Source: Synergistaceae bacterium
Lineage (GTDB): Bacteria > Synergistota > Synergistia > Synergistales > Synergistaceae
DNA: 18,090 nucleotides
Reading direction: 5' to 3'
NCBI GenBank assembly: GCA_031274465.1
Contig: JAISQC010000034.1
Coordinates: 1-18,090 of the forward strand
Shown: in pieces, positions 1 to 7,532 of the stretch
How positions within the stretch are numbered: the stretch's first letter is position 1
Layout of the letters: every line of letters starts with the position of its first letter
Translations under genes and position numbers: made by a program
Notes under the pieces: generated by a model
The model's database searches: none
Seen by the model: the letters and a program-made list of their open reading frames with translations, nothing else
What the model was told of the DNA's origin: nothing

Positions 1-1
1 C

Positions 2-799
2 GCGCCCCGCGCCGCAAGAGCGGGGAAGTCGGCCTTCAAAGCGCTGCTCGACTCGGGACTGGCTATCCCAGCGCTGATAATCCTGCTATGGTGGCACGGT
101 TCGAAGTCGGGCTGGTGGAGCCCATATATCCTCCCCGGCCCCGGAACGGTGCTGGATTCCTTGGTTTTTCTGGCCGAAACCGGCGAGCTTTCGAGAAACG
201 TAACGGCAAGCGCCGCTCGGATAGCGAAGGGGTTTTCCGCATCCGCCGCCGCAGCCCTCGCGATGGCCTTCGCGTGCGGCGTCTGCAGACCGCTTTGGCG
301 GCAAGTGTCGCCGACCGTCGAATTTTTGCGCCACATACCGCCGATGGCCACCATTCCCCTGCTGATACTCTGGTTTGGCATAGGGGAGCTCTCAAAACTG
401 ATGATAATCGCCATGGCGACTTTTTTCCCAATTTTCCTGAACACGGCCCAAAGCGTCTCGCAGTGCGACAAGAGGCTGATCGAGGTCGCTCGCGCGTTCG
501 GGTATACCAGGGCACAGGAGCTGAGATACGTGGTGTTCCCCGCCTCGCTGCCCTATATTCTCACGGGGATGCGGCTCGGCCTGGGCTACAGTTGGAGGTC
601 GCTCATCGCCGCCGAGCTCGTGGCAGCCTCGTCCGGGCTTGGATATATGATCTTAGGCGCAGAGCAGCTGTCGCGCCCGGACGTGATCTTGGCCGGGGTG
701 CTGGTCATAGGGCTTCTCGGCTCTTCGATAGACATGTCGCTGTCGTATCTCGCGGCGCGGCTCGTTCCTTACGGGAATGCCTCCGATGGCGTGGTTTGA
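2..799 (+). CDS. ABC transporter permease, SsuC/TauC (nitrate/sulfonate/taurine) family, 5' partial
   Basis: Inner-membrane permease of an importer for an unidentified small substrate (sulfonate, nitrate, pyrimidine-precursor or similar). The reading frame is open to the left edge of the window, so the start lies outside; an internal GTG at 149 would cut off the first membrane segment. Visible are hydrophobic segments (ALIILLWWHG near the start, then several later), the ILPGP motif followed by LDSL typical of the family, and the cytoplasmic coupling loop that contacts the ATPase (EVARAFGYTRAQELRYV, then FPASLPYILTGMRLGLGYSW). Next comes the conserved AAELVAASSGLGYMI block. The end overlaps the ATPase gene, indicating translational coupling. 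The substrate-binding protein is not in the window and is presumably upstream. Family assignment is firm; substrate is unknown. Confidence 0.93.
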   Translation, partial: APRAARAGKSAFKALLDSGLAIPALIILLWWHGSKSGWWSPYILPGPGTVLDSLVFLAETGELSRNVTASAARIAKGFSASAAAALAMAFACGVCRPLWRQVSPTVEFLRHIPPMATIPLLILWFGIGELSKLMIIAMATFFPIFLNTAQSVSQCDKRLIEVARAFGYTRAQELRYVVFPASLPYILTGMRLGLGYSWRSLIAAELVAASSGLGYMILGAEQLSRPDVILAGVLVIGLLGSSIDMSLSYLAARLVPYGNASDGVV

Positions 800-1508
800 G
801 GCTCAAGACGTAAGAAAGGAATACCCGTTTGGGGAATCCGTCAACGCCGCGCTGGACGGGTTCTCGCTGTCAGCCGGGCGAGGAGATTTCGTATCGATAA
901 TCGGGCGCAGCGGTTCGGGGAAGACGACTTTCCTGCGCGTCGTCGCTGGGCTGGCCGACAGGACGTCGGGCGAGATAACGTTCGGCGGATCGCGAAGCGC
1001 CCGCATAGGGATGGTTTTTCAGGAACCCCGCCTGATGCCATGGCTGACCGTCGAGGAAAACGTCCTCTTCGCGTATATGAAGCTGGGCGAAAGCGACATA
1101 CCCAGGGCGCGCGCGGCGCGCCTCCTTGAAATGCTGGGGCTCTCCAAATACAAAGACGCCCGCCCGTCGAGCCTCTCCGTTGGCATGGCGCATCGCGTCG
1201 CGCTGGGGCGCGCTCTGTGCTTCGAGCCGGAGCTGGTCCTCATGGACGAGCCGTTCGCGTCGCTCGACTACATCACAAGAAGGTCGCTGCAGGGGGAGAT
1301 ATCAAAGCTCTATCTGGCGGGGGAGAAGACGTTTTTTTTGGTGACGCATGACGTCGACGAAGCGGTGGCGCTTTCGCGAAGGATCGTGATACTCGACTGC
1401 GGCAAAGCCCTAAGCGAGGTCAAAATCGATCTGGGCTATCCGAGGGAGCGCGCCGACCCGAATTTCGCCTCTACAGTCGAGCGGGTCATGTCGCTCATAC
1501 CCAAATAG
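786..1508 (+). CDS. ABC transporter ATP-binding protein, SsuB/TauB type
   Basis: Nucleotide-binding subunit that powers the importer encoded just upstream. It has a Walker A (GRSGSGKTT), a Q-loop (VFQEPRLMPWLTVEENV), a Walker B (LVLMDEPFASLD) and an H-loop (VTHDVDEAV). The signature reads LSVGM where the classic form is LSGGQ or LSGGM; LS-x-GM variants occur in this importer branch, so I do not take it as inactivation. Two in-frame ATGs exist, at 777 and 786. I prefer 786 because GGGA at 773-776 sits 9 nt upstream of it but directly abuts the 777 ATG. Either way the gene overlaps the permease. About 240 residues is normal length. The next gene is convergent, so this is the last gene of the transporter operon. 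Confidence 0.92.
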   Translation: MAWFEAQDVRKEYPFGESVNAALDGFSLSAGRGDFVSIIGRSGSGKTTFLRVVAGLADRTSGEITFGGSRSARIGMVFQEPRLMPWLTVEENVLFAYMKLGESDIPRARAARLLEMLGLSKYKDARPSSLSVGMAHRVALGRALCFEPELVLMDEPFASLDYITRRSLQGEISKLYLAGEKTFFLVTHDVDEAVALSRRIVILDCGKALSEVKIDLGYPRERADPNFASTVERVMSLIPK

Positions 1509-1517
1509 GCGTTGCCG

Positions 1518-1537
1518 GGGCGTGAGGCATGACGCCC
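1518..1537. terminator. GC-rich dyad between convergent genes, possible weak terminator
   Basis: In the 30-bp gap between the stop codons of the ABC ATPase gene and the GH18 gene, GGGCGT (1518-1523) and ACGCCC (1532-1537) can form a 6-bp stem with an 8-nt loop. There is no T-tract on either side, so intrinsic termination is doubtful. Its position between two convergent genes is the main reason to list it. Confidence 0.3.
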
Positions 1538-1538
1538 G

Positions 1539-3059
1539 CTATTCACCGAGCGACTGCCCTATCACGGTCCAAATCTCGGGCTTTTCGAAGCCCTTCCGCC
1601 AGAAAGCCGCTCCCGCGAGGCCGAATTTTTTGACTAGGGCCATGCGCAAAGCCATGGAGCGCCCGTCCTCGACCCATATTTTGTAAGTTTTGTCATCCGA
1701 GACGTATTGAAAGTAATTCTGCCCCTTGTCGCCCAGCCACTGCATTGAGGCGCCGGCCTCTTCCAGCCTCAGATCGGCCGACGCCATCGACATCGTTCTA
1801 GCCTTGACCGATATCTTGCCCTTCTTGTTCTTCGTCTCGGCCCATTCCCTAGTGTAAAAGGGGGCGCCCATCAGCAATTTATCCGCCGGGACCTCGGCCA
1901 GCGTCCGCTGGACCCCGGCCTCAGTCCAAGGAAGCGACGCGGTCGAGCCGGCGCGGGGCGAGGAAGACCAATGCTCGTCGTAAGTCATCACGGCTATGTA
2001 ATCGACGGCTTCGGCCAGCGCATGCCGCTCGTAAGCTTTCCCCCAACTGGAGGGGACCGGCAGATCCATCGTCACCAGAAGGCCGGAGGCGCGAGATGCG
2101 TCCGCGAATTTTTTGACGAAAGCGGTAAGCCTTGACGCGTCGCCGCCATCGACGTTCTCGAAGTCTATGTTTATCCCGTCGAACCCATAAAGCTTGGAAT
2201 ACGCGAGCATCCTCGCGATGAAATTGTTCTGGTGCGACGCGCTGGACAGAAATTTGGAGGTCCTGCCCTTGTCGAAGCCGTTCGAAACGAGGGCCCACAC
2301 GCTGTAGCCCTTCGAATGAGCAGAAACCGCGTAGGGCCACGCCGCTTTGTTCGAGACGGTCCCGTCGTCGCCGGAGAGCGCGAACCACGTCGGAGATATG
2401 GCCTTTACCGTCGGCATGGCCTCCTCGGACGAGAGGTCGGGGTTGTATTTGATCACGTGATCCCATACCAGGCTGAACGGAGGGGTCAGCTCGGGGCGGG
2501 TGAAATCAGGGATTTTTATCCTGGCTTTTTCAGGCATCAGGGAGGCCGCCCCGACCACCAATATGTCGCCCGACGCGGGGGGCACTATTTTCCTCCGCGA
2601 GTCCACGAAAGCGCCGGTTATCCCGGTCACCTTCTCCATCCCGGTCATGTTGAAATAAACTCCCGAGTCGTTGCTGAGCGCGGCGAAATCGAGGTCGATC
2701 GCGGCGCCTCTGTTCGGCAGGAGGTCTTTCAGCTCGGGAAGCCCCAGCAGGTCGGCCGGGTTTTGGACGCGAGCCGTGAAATGGCCGCCTTCGTCGTAAT
2801 GCACTGGGCATTTCATGTCGGCCAGCAGCTCGCTGGGTATCCACGCATCGGGCGGGATGCTTGAGTCCGCGTAGTCCCTTATTATGGCGAAATACGGCGT
2901 CCTGTTTACCTTGCCTTCCGAGACAAGGCGCTCTATCGGAAGACGCCGCGCGTTCTCCGGCTCGTCCTCCGCAGCCTGGGACGCAGGAGGGAGCAACGAG
3001 CCAACGGCGGCGAATGACAGAAACAACGCCGCAGCGGCAAGCCTCCGGCAGATAAGCAA
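1539..3059 (-). CDS. secreted glycoside hydrolase family 18 protein, YaaH/YdhD-like
   Basis: 506 residues. The N-terminus is a signal peptide (RR, then a hydrophobic run AAAALFLSFAAVGSLL and a PPASQAA cleavage region). The C-terminal ~300 residues form a GH18 TIM barrel with the catalytic motif DGINIDFEN at 294-302; E301 is the expected proton donor. It also has the YIAVMTYDEHWS and LLMGAPFYTREW segments that mark the YaaH/SleL-like branch, which cleaves N-acetylglucosamine bonds in peptidoglycan. The first ~200 residues after the signal are not recognised; no LysM repeat is seen. The start is TTG at 3059, two bases after the stop of the preceding gene, with GGGGG about 8 nt upstream. It is the last gene of a three-gene operon. 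A periplasmic wall-remodelling role is inferred; the substrate is not proven. Confidence 0.88.
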   Translation of the reverse strand: MLICRRLAAAALFLSFAAVGSLLPPASQAAEDEPENARRLPIERLVSEGKVNRTPYFAIIRDYADSSIPPDAWIPSELLADMKCPVHYDEGGHFTARVQNPADLLGLPELKDLLPNRGAAIDLDFAALSNDSGVYFNMTGMEKVTGITGAFVDSRRKIVPPASGDILVVGAASLMPEKARIKIPDFTRPELTPPFSLVWDHVIKYNPDLSSEEAMPTVKAISPTWFALSGDDGTVSNKAAWPYAVSAHSKGYSVWALVSNGFDKGRTSKFLSSASHQNNFIARMLAYSKLYGFDGINIDFENVDGGDASRLTAFVKKFADASRASGLLVTMDLPVPSSWGKAYERHALAEAVDYIAVMTYDEHWSSSPRAGSTASLPWTEAGVQRTLAEVPADKLLMGAPFYTREWAETKNKKGKISVKARTMSMASADLRLEEAGASMQWLGDKGQNYFQYVSDDKTYKIWVEDGRSMALRMALVKKFGLAGAAFWRKGFEKPEIWTVIGQSLGE

Positions 3060-3061
3060 GC

Positions 3062-3400
3062 TCAGCCCCCGAGGCTTTCTAGAGCCTTAGCGGCCACCGA
3101 ATGGGATTCTGCCGAGCGCTGCATCTTTATCTCATCGATCGCTTCTTCGACCGCCTCCCGTAGCTCCGGAACCACGCGCCCCATTGCGGCCAGCATTCCG
3201 GCCACCGCGTCCCTCACTTCGGGCGCTCCGCTCGACGCGTGTTTTCTCGCCAAAAAAAGCGCGTTGTCGAAAAAACCGAATTCCATGTCGCGGCGCGGGC
3301 AGGTTGCCAATATCTCGGAGATCATCGAAAACCCGGCGGCGGATTCCTTCTCGTCCGAAGAGTCGGCCATCTTTGAAGCTATCCTCGTTTTATCCCTCAT
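3062..3400 (-). CDS. small helix-rich protein of unknown function, HEAT-like
   Basis: 112 residues, predicted cytosolic (no signal or membrane segment). It begins at the ATG at 3400, which overlaps the stop of the metallophosphoesterase gene as ATGA; GAGGTG sits 8 nt upstream, a strong ribosome site. A longer frame reaching to 3484 would overlap the upstream gene deeply and lacks such a site. The sequence is rich in Ala, Glu, Arg and Ser with amphipathic helices (PEVRDAVAGMLAAMGRVVPE, then LREAVEEAIDEI), resembling one or two HEAT/ARM-type helical hairpins. I do not recognise a family. Its stop lies 2 bp before the GH18 start, so all three genes of the operon are probably co-translated; it may be an accessory factor for its neighbours. 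Confidence 0.72.
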   Translation of the reverse strand: MRDKTRIASKMADSSDEKESAAGFSMISEILATCPRRDMEFGFFDNALFLARKHASSGAPEVRDAVAGMLAAMGRVVPELREAVEEAIDEIKMQRSAESHSVAAKALESLGG

Positions 3401-4629
3401 CTTTCGCCCACCTCTTTGGCGGAGTGTCCCAGGTTCAGCATCACGATCTCGGGGCGTCCCGCCGTTCGAACGGGCGGGCCCCATACTCCCGCGCCGCTGG
3501 TTATATAGTAGTTCGTCTTGCCTCGCTTATAAAGCCCGTAATGCTTTTCGTACATGAAAGCGACGATGAAATTGACCGGGAAGAGCTGCCCCCGATGTGT
3601 GTGCCCCGACACTTGAAGCGTGGCGCCGGCGGATTCCGCCTCTTCCAGCCCGAACGGCTGGTGATCCATGACGATGGTGGGCAGAGTCGGAGCGTCGGAT
3701 TGAAGGGGCGGGGAAGACGCCGCGATCTCCTCGATGCTCTTCCTCTCGAAGCCCCGGAGGCTCGCTGACCTGTCGTCCCTGCCAATCAGAATCAACTCGC
3801 CGGACACGACAGCGGCCTCGTCCCGGAGCAATGTGACGCCGGCGCGCGACAGAAAATCGGACACTTGGGCATCACCGGCGTAGTAATCGTGGTTTCCCAG
3901 CACAGCCCACGCGCCGAGCCTCGATTTGAACGACGAGAGCGCCTCCGCTGCGGCGCTCATTCTCTCCGCATCCCTGAAAAAGCTCTCGTCGTCTATTGTG
4001 TCGCCGAGCAGCAGGATGATGTCGGGGTCCTGCGCGTTCGTCTTCTCCACTAGTTTTTTGAGGTATTTCGGCCCTGTCAGGCGGCCCAGGTGTATGTCGG
4101 ACAGCAGGGCGATCTTGGTCGTTACGTCGCTCGGCGCCGCCGCAGGATCGGTTTCCGCCGGGATGTCTATCGCCACGACCACAGGAGTGTTCGCGTTCCA
4201 CGCCCCAGCCAGCGTTATGGCGATGCTCGCCGCGAATATGGCGAAGACCGAGCACATCCTCACTCCCGGAGAAAATGGCGGCGGGTTGTGCGTGATGGCC
4301 ACCACGCTGTTGAGAAGCCCGAAGGCGTCCGCCGCCACGCTCAGCAGGAAACCGTATATCATCGGCGACAGGTAGAGCGAGCCCATCAATATCAGAACGT
4401 CCGCCGCCGGCGCCGGCATTCGGTGCGCCAACAGCCGGCCGGCCGGGAAGCTCGCGGCGAACAGCAGGAACGCGACGCAAGCTATGGCGCGGACCGCCCC
4501 GCAACCGGCCAGCGTCATGAAGAGCCTTGCGAACATGTACGCGTTGATTATGAAATATATTCCGAAAACGGTTCCGAAGAACAGACCCACTTGATTGAAG
4601 CCCCCGTCTTTCACCTCTTGTCGCGGCAA
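3397..4629 (-). CDS. membrane-anchored metallophosphoesterase, YkuE/YaeI-like
   Basis: About 410 residues. The first ~150 hold four hydrophobic segments (for example VFGIYFIINAYMFARLF, CVAFLLFAASF, LYLSPMIYGFLLSVAADAF, VFAIFAASIAITLAGAW), followed by a calcineurin-like phosphoesterase domain. All metal-binding blocks are present: LLSDIHLG (D178, H180 counted from 4629), LLLGDTID, GNHDY, VMDHQP and GHTHRGQ. Relatives act at the membrane on phosphate esters such as UDP-diacylglucosamine or other lipids; the substrate here is unknown. The start is uncertain: TTG 4629 gives the longest protein but has no ribosome site, while GTG 4590 has GGGGG about 10 nt upstream and would start right at the first membrane helix. 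First gene of the operon 4629-1539. Confidence 0.88.
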   Translation of the reverse strand: MPRQEVKDGGFNQVGLFFGTVFGIYFIINAYMFARLFMTLAGCGAVRAIACVAFLLFAASFPAGRLLAHRMPAPAADVLILMGSLYLSPMIYGFLLSVAADAFGLLNSVVAITHNPPPFSPGVRMCSVFAIFAASIAITLAGAWNANTPVVVAIDIPAETDPAAAPSDVTTKIALLSDIHLGRLTGPKYLKKLVEKTNAQDPDIILLLGDTIDDESFFRDAERMSAAAEALSSFKSRLGAWAVLGNHDYYAGDAQVSDFLSRAGVTLLRDEAAVVSGELILIGRDDRSASLRGFERKSIEEIAASSPPLQSDAPTLPTIVMDHQPFGLEEAESAGATLQVSGHTHRGQLFPVNFIVAFMYEKHYGLYKRGKTNYYITSGAGVWGPPVRTAGRPEIVMLNLGHSAKEVGER

Positions 4630-4650
4630 TTGGAGGTGATTAGTACAAAA

Positions 4651-4656
4651 ATTTTA
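4651..4656 (-). promoter_or_regulatory. possible -10 box of the metallophosphoesterase operon
   Basis: On the minus strand 4656-4651 reads TAAAAT, a good -10 match, in the short gap just downstream of the intrinsic terminator of the preceding gene. No good -35 is visible at the usual distance (that position falls in the terminator T-tract). Transcription would begin near 4644, leaving a leader of only 15-55 nt depending on the start codon. Offered because a terminator followed by a new operon requires a promoter here. Confidence 0.35.
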
Positions 4657-4667
4657 ACACAGAACGC

Positions 4668-4690
4668 AAAAAAACGCGGCACGCAGCCGC
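4668..4690 (-). terminator. rho-independent terminator of the serine-hydrolase gene
   Basis: Read on the minus strand, GCGGC, loop TGCGT, GCCGC, then G and seven T residues. It lies 54 bp after the stop codon of the serine-hydrolase-family gene. A compact GC stem with an immediate T-run is the classic intrinsic terminator; it separates the 7348-4744 operon from the 4629-1539 operon. Confidence 0.82.
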
Positions 4691-4743
4691 AAATAATTAT
4701 CGAATCTGCCAAATTACCGAACCAATTGCCGAAAACGCCGCAC

Positions 4744-6693
4744 TCAGAACATGAAGCCCAAGAGCCGCCAGTCGGCCAGGAAGAACATGTAGCCGGTCTC
4801 AGCAAACGCGATTGACATGATTGCCGCATGCTCGAGCCAGTGATAGTCCGGATTGAGGAGTTTAGCCAGCAGCCTGAACCAAAGCCACGCCAGCAACAGG
4901 CCGCCCGCCAGTGGCGCCAGGAAGAGCGCTTTCACCTGATACGGCACGAACACGCGGAATTCGCTTCCGACGAGCAGTATCGACGCCAGCATCCCCAGCG
5001 CGTATGTTATCTGAACGGCGCAGAATATGGACGAAATCCCCCACAGCTCGGTGTCCGAGCGAAGCCCGCTCTCCCAAGGGAACTTGCCCTTGTTTATCGC
5101 GGCCCCGGCGAACGTTCCGAGGAAGGAGAGTGCCGCCGCCGCGAAAAAGCCCGCGATCATAGCCATCTGCCAATAATGGCTCTCGTAGGTCTTAAGCCTG
5201 TCGTACGTGTTTTCCACGCCCCCTATCACGGCAGCGCAGACGAGGCCGTCCGAGTCCCTTTGAAAAAACATGTACTCGTCCGATGGGGCGCCGTCTTCGC
5301 CGGCCCTGCGGAACAGATCGTCCGACCCTGCGGCGGGCACCCAGCGCGTGGGCGGGGCACCCTTCTTCCTCGTGTGCCTCACCGTCAGAAAGCTTTCGCC
5401 GAGTGACACCTCGATCTGATCGGAAAACATGCGCGACGCCTTCTCGGCGGTCGAGCGCGATATCATGTTGCTCCTGTAGAAGCCCCGTATGTCCGGATAA
5501 ATGGCCGTCGCGCCGGACGGGCTCGGGGACCCGGCGTCCCCGGACGGCGGGAAAAAGCGCTTCACCACGGCGTCTGCCATCTCGCCGCTGAAATCGATCC
5601 CGGAGACGTTCGTCGCGAAGTACATGCCGAAATTTTTCTCCGGTATCAGCATCATGAACCCCGAATATCCCGGGATGTCGCAGCGCTGCTGGAGCGTGCG
5701 CAGCCCCGAGACGGGTTTTTCGAGGTAGCCGAGCCCCGTTCCGTTTATCTTGGGGTGCGGCGAAAAATGCCTCCGCATCATGCTGCCGGAGAACGTGCTG
5801 TTTAAGATGCGGCTCCTTCCCAAGGCGCCTCCGGCCAATTGCGCCGCCATGAAGCGCGCCATGTCGGCCGCAGTCGTGCTCATCCCAGTTGCCGGCAGAT
5901 CGTAGCGGTATTCGTACGAGACCGTCCTGCCGCGCTCGTCGTACCCGGTCGCCAAATTTTTCATCTCAGCCTCGTTCGGCGAGAACGCGCTCGACGTCAT
6001 GCCGAGCGGCTGAAAGATGTGCTTTCTTATGGCCGCGTCGAAGTTCAGCCTCGAATATCTTTCGATTATCGCGCCAAGGAGGGCGTACCCCATGTTCGAT
6101 GGGCAATAGAACCTTCCCGGCGGCGCATAGCGCGCCGGGAAGGTCTTCCTGAGGCGCGCCGCGTACGCGAGCTCGTCGGCGGAGGTCGGCGCCGCTGTCT
6201 CGAGTTCCCTGTAATCCAGCCCGGAGGTGTTTGTCAGCAGGTGCCTCAAAGTTATCGGCTCGTCGAACGCATCGGGTATCTTCCATCTGCGAAGGTATAT
6301 GTTCACGTCCTCGTCCAGGACGATCCTTCTCTGCTCCGCAAGCTGCATCACCGCCGAAGCGGTGACCGGCAGCGATATCGAGCCCGCCCTGAACGCGGTG
6401 CGCTCTGGGTCTACCTGGGTCCCCGAAGCGAGATCCTCCACCCCGTAGCCCCGCATATAGAGCGTTTCCCCGTTATGCACGGCCGCGAAGGACATGCCGG
6501 GTATCCGCCTCTCTTTCTGGACCCCTGCCAGAAAACCGTCTATGAAAGAGGAAAATTCCCTCTGCTCTTCGGTCGGCCTTCTTTGCGCGTTTCTCGCCGC
6601 AGCGCAGGCCTCGCCCAGAAAATGCGGCGCCGCGCAGAAAATTTGGAGGAATGCCGCCGCAAGCAGCAACCTGACGAAGATCTTGCTCCGCAT
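4744..6693 (-). CDS. serine hydrolase (class C beta-lactamase/PBP-like) family, membrane-anchored, probably catalytically dead
   Basis: About 649 residues: signal or anchor segment (FVRLLLAAAFLQIFCAA), a beta-lactamase-like domain over roughly residues 50-390, a ~110-residue linker domain, and four C-terminal membrane helices. The fold is plain from FRAGSIS, MQLAEQRRIVLDEDV, LRHLLTNTSGLDYRE, NMGYALLGAIIERYS, QPLGMTSSAFSP and IPGYSGFMMLIPEKNFG. However, the active site is degraded. S105 is kept, but the SxxK lysine is L108 (SISL), the Tyr of Y-S/A-N is P198 (PSN), and the H-x-G motif reads Q336-R-C. Such homologues may bind cell-wall or lipid ligands without turnover. Start choice: ATG 6693; TTG 6708 with GGGGG 6 nt upstream is a fair alternative. 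Second gene after the NYN gene (40-bp gap), ended by the terminator at 4668-4690. Confidence 0.85.
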   Translation of the reverse strand: MRSKIFVRLLLAAAFLQIFCAAPHFLGEACAAARNAQRRPTEEQREFSSFIDGFLAGVQKERRIPGMSFAAVHNGETLYMRGYGVEDLASGTQVDPERTAFRAGSISLPVTASAVMQLAEQRRIVLDEDVNIYLRRWKIPDAFDEPITLRHLLTNTSGLDYRELETAAPTSADELAYAARLRKTFPARYAPPGRFYCPSNMGYALLGAIIERYSRLNFDAAIRKHIFQPLGMTSSAFSPNEAEMKNLATGYDERGRTVSYEYRYDLPATGMSTTAADMARFMAAQLAGGALGRSRILNSTFSGSMMRRHFSPHPKINGTGLGYLEKPVSGLRTLQQRCDIPGYSGFMMLIPEKNFGMYFATNVSGIDFSGEMADAVVKRFFPPSGDAGSPSPSGATAIYPDIRGFYRSNMISRSTAEKASRMFSDQIEVSLGESFLTVRHTRKKGAPPTRWVPAAGSDDLFRRAGEDGAPSDEYMFFQRDSDGLVCAAVIGGVENTYDRLKTYESHYWQMAMIAGFFAAAALSFLGTFAGAAINKGKFPWESGLRSDTELWGISSIFCAVQITYALGMLASILLVGSEFRVFVPYQVKALFLAPLAGGLLLAWLWFRLLAKLLNPDYHWLEHAAIMSIAFAETGYMFFLADWRLLGFMF

Positions 6694-6733
6694 GGCCGGG
6701 CGCCGCAATAAATTCCCCCGACTCGCCGCTCGC

Positions 6734-7348
6734 TTACGCCTGCTTCGCGCGGCGGCGGATGGATTTTTCCTTGAGCGCGCATTTTTCAAAAAACGCGCGG
6801 TCGAGGTTGACATAGCCATCCACGCAGGGTATCAGCCGGCCGATGTATTGCCCCTTGACCACGGCGAGCATGACCAGCTTCCCTATCATCCGCAGCGTCT
6901 CGTATATCGGCAGGTAGTCGGTGTCCCCGCTCACGAAAACCGCCGTGTCGTAGGTATTGAAGAATGCCATGCGCAAGGAGTTTATGGCCATGTTCACGTC
7001 CGTCCCCTTCTCGACTTTGTAATAAGTTTCGCTGTCCTTGATGTTCATCGGAACGTTCGGTTTCGTCGGGCGGGCCATGTGCGCCCCCTCTATGACGTCA
7101 AAATTGCGTTGCACCCTCATGCCGGCCGCCCATAGGTAATATTTTTCCAGACCTTCGTCCTGCATAAGAAAATCGTCAGGTTTTGGTATGAATAATATCG
7201 TCTTCATCAGTTCCCCGCCGTTCACCGAAGCCACTATCTGGCGGGGCAGTTCGTTGTAGTCCAGCCTTGGGGCTGATTCCGGGCTGTACAGCGCGCCAAG
7301 CGCTATCTGAAAATTCATGTGGTCTATAAATACCATGGTTCGAGCCAT
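6734..7348 (-). CDS. NYN-domain (LabA/DUF88, PIN-like) protein
   Basis: 204 residues, cytosolic. The NYN domain is a PIN-like nuclease fold found in RNA-processing proteins. Acidic and Asn landmarks are present: FIDHMNF near the N-terminus (D and N of the metal site), FFNTYDTAVFVSGDTDYLPI in the middle (the SGDxD motif) and VMLAVVKGQ after it. The C-terminus is basic (KEKSIRRRAKQA), compatible with nucleic-acid contact. The ATG at 7348 has AGAGG 7 nt upstream; a TTG directly before it is less likely. It is the first gene of a two-gene minus operon with the serine-hydrolase-like gene, and it is divergent from the c-di-GMP pair. RNase activity is a family-level expectation, not shown. Confidence 0.85.
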   Translation of the reverse strand: MARTMVFIDHMNFQIALGALYSPESAPRLDYNELPRQIVASVNGGELMKTILFIPKPDDFLMQDEGLEKYYLWAAGMRVQRNFDVIEGAHMARPTKPNVPMNIKDSETYYKVEKGTDVNMAINSLRMAFFNTYDTAVFVSGDTDYLPIYETLRMIGKLVMLAVVKGQYIGRLIPCVDGYVNLDRAFFEKCALKEKSIRRRAKQA

Positions 7349-7386
7349 CAAATCGCCTCTTTTTCTTAATATGAATCCATTGTTTG

Positions 7387-7392
7387 ATTATA
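7387..7392 (-). promoter_or_regulatory. -10 box (perfect TATAAT) for the NYN gene
   Basis: Minus strand 7392-7387 reads TATAAT, the exact sigma70 -10 consensus, 38 bp before the NYN start codon. No clear TTGACA-like -35 is seen 16-18 bp further up. The placement and the AT-rich context make this the likely promoter of the 7348-4744 operon. Confidence 0.5.
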
Positions 7393-7532
7393 CCTCCAGT
7401 TGGAAATAATTTTGCCTGACGAATTTTTAGTATTTTTCATCTTTTGCGCTTCGCTTTTCACCCTGACGGCATGGCGCGCCTCCAGCCTAAACTCTTTTTA
7501 ATATATATTTTTCAAGGCAAGGAGTGACGGCG

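Noticed and set aside
88..813. Long plus-strand frame over the permease in another frame
   Set aside because: Arg-rich shadow; the permease frame shows clear family motifs and membrane segments.
4090..4815. 241-codon plus-strand frame across the metallophosphoesterase and the following gap
   Set aside because: Antisense to a conserved gene and runs through an intrinsic terminator; no motif.
5839..6711. 290-codon plus-strand frame opposite the serine-hydrolase gene
   Set aside because: Arg- and His-rich shadow without motifs or ribosome site; the minus strand encodes a recognisable family.
7412..7509. Promoter for the c-di-GMP pair on the plus strand
   Set aside because: AT-rich boxes such as TAATAT (7499-7504) and a CTGACG further up are present, but no pair has acceptable spacing and the start would fall almost on the ribosome site.
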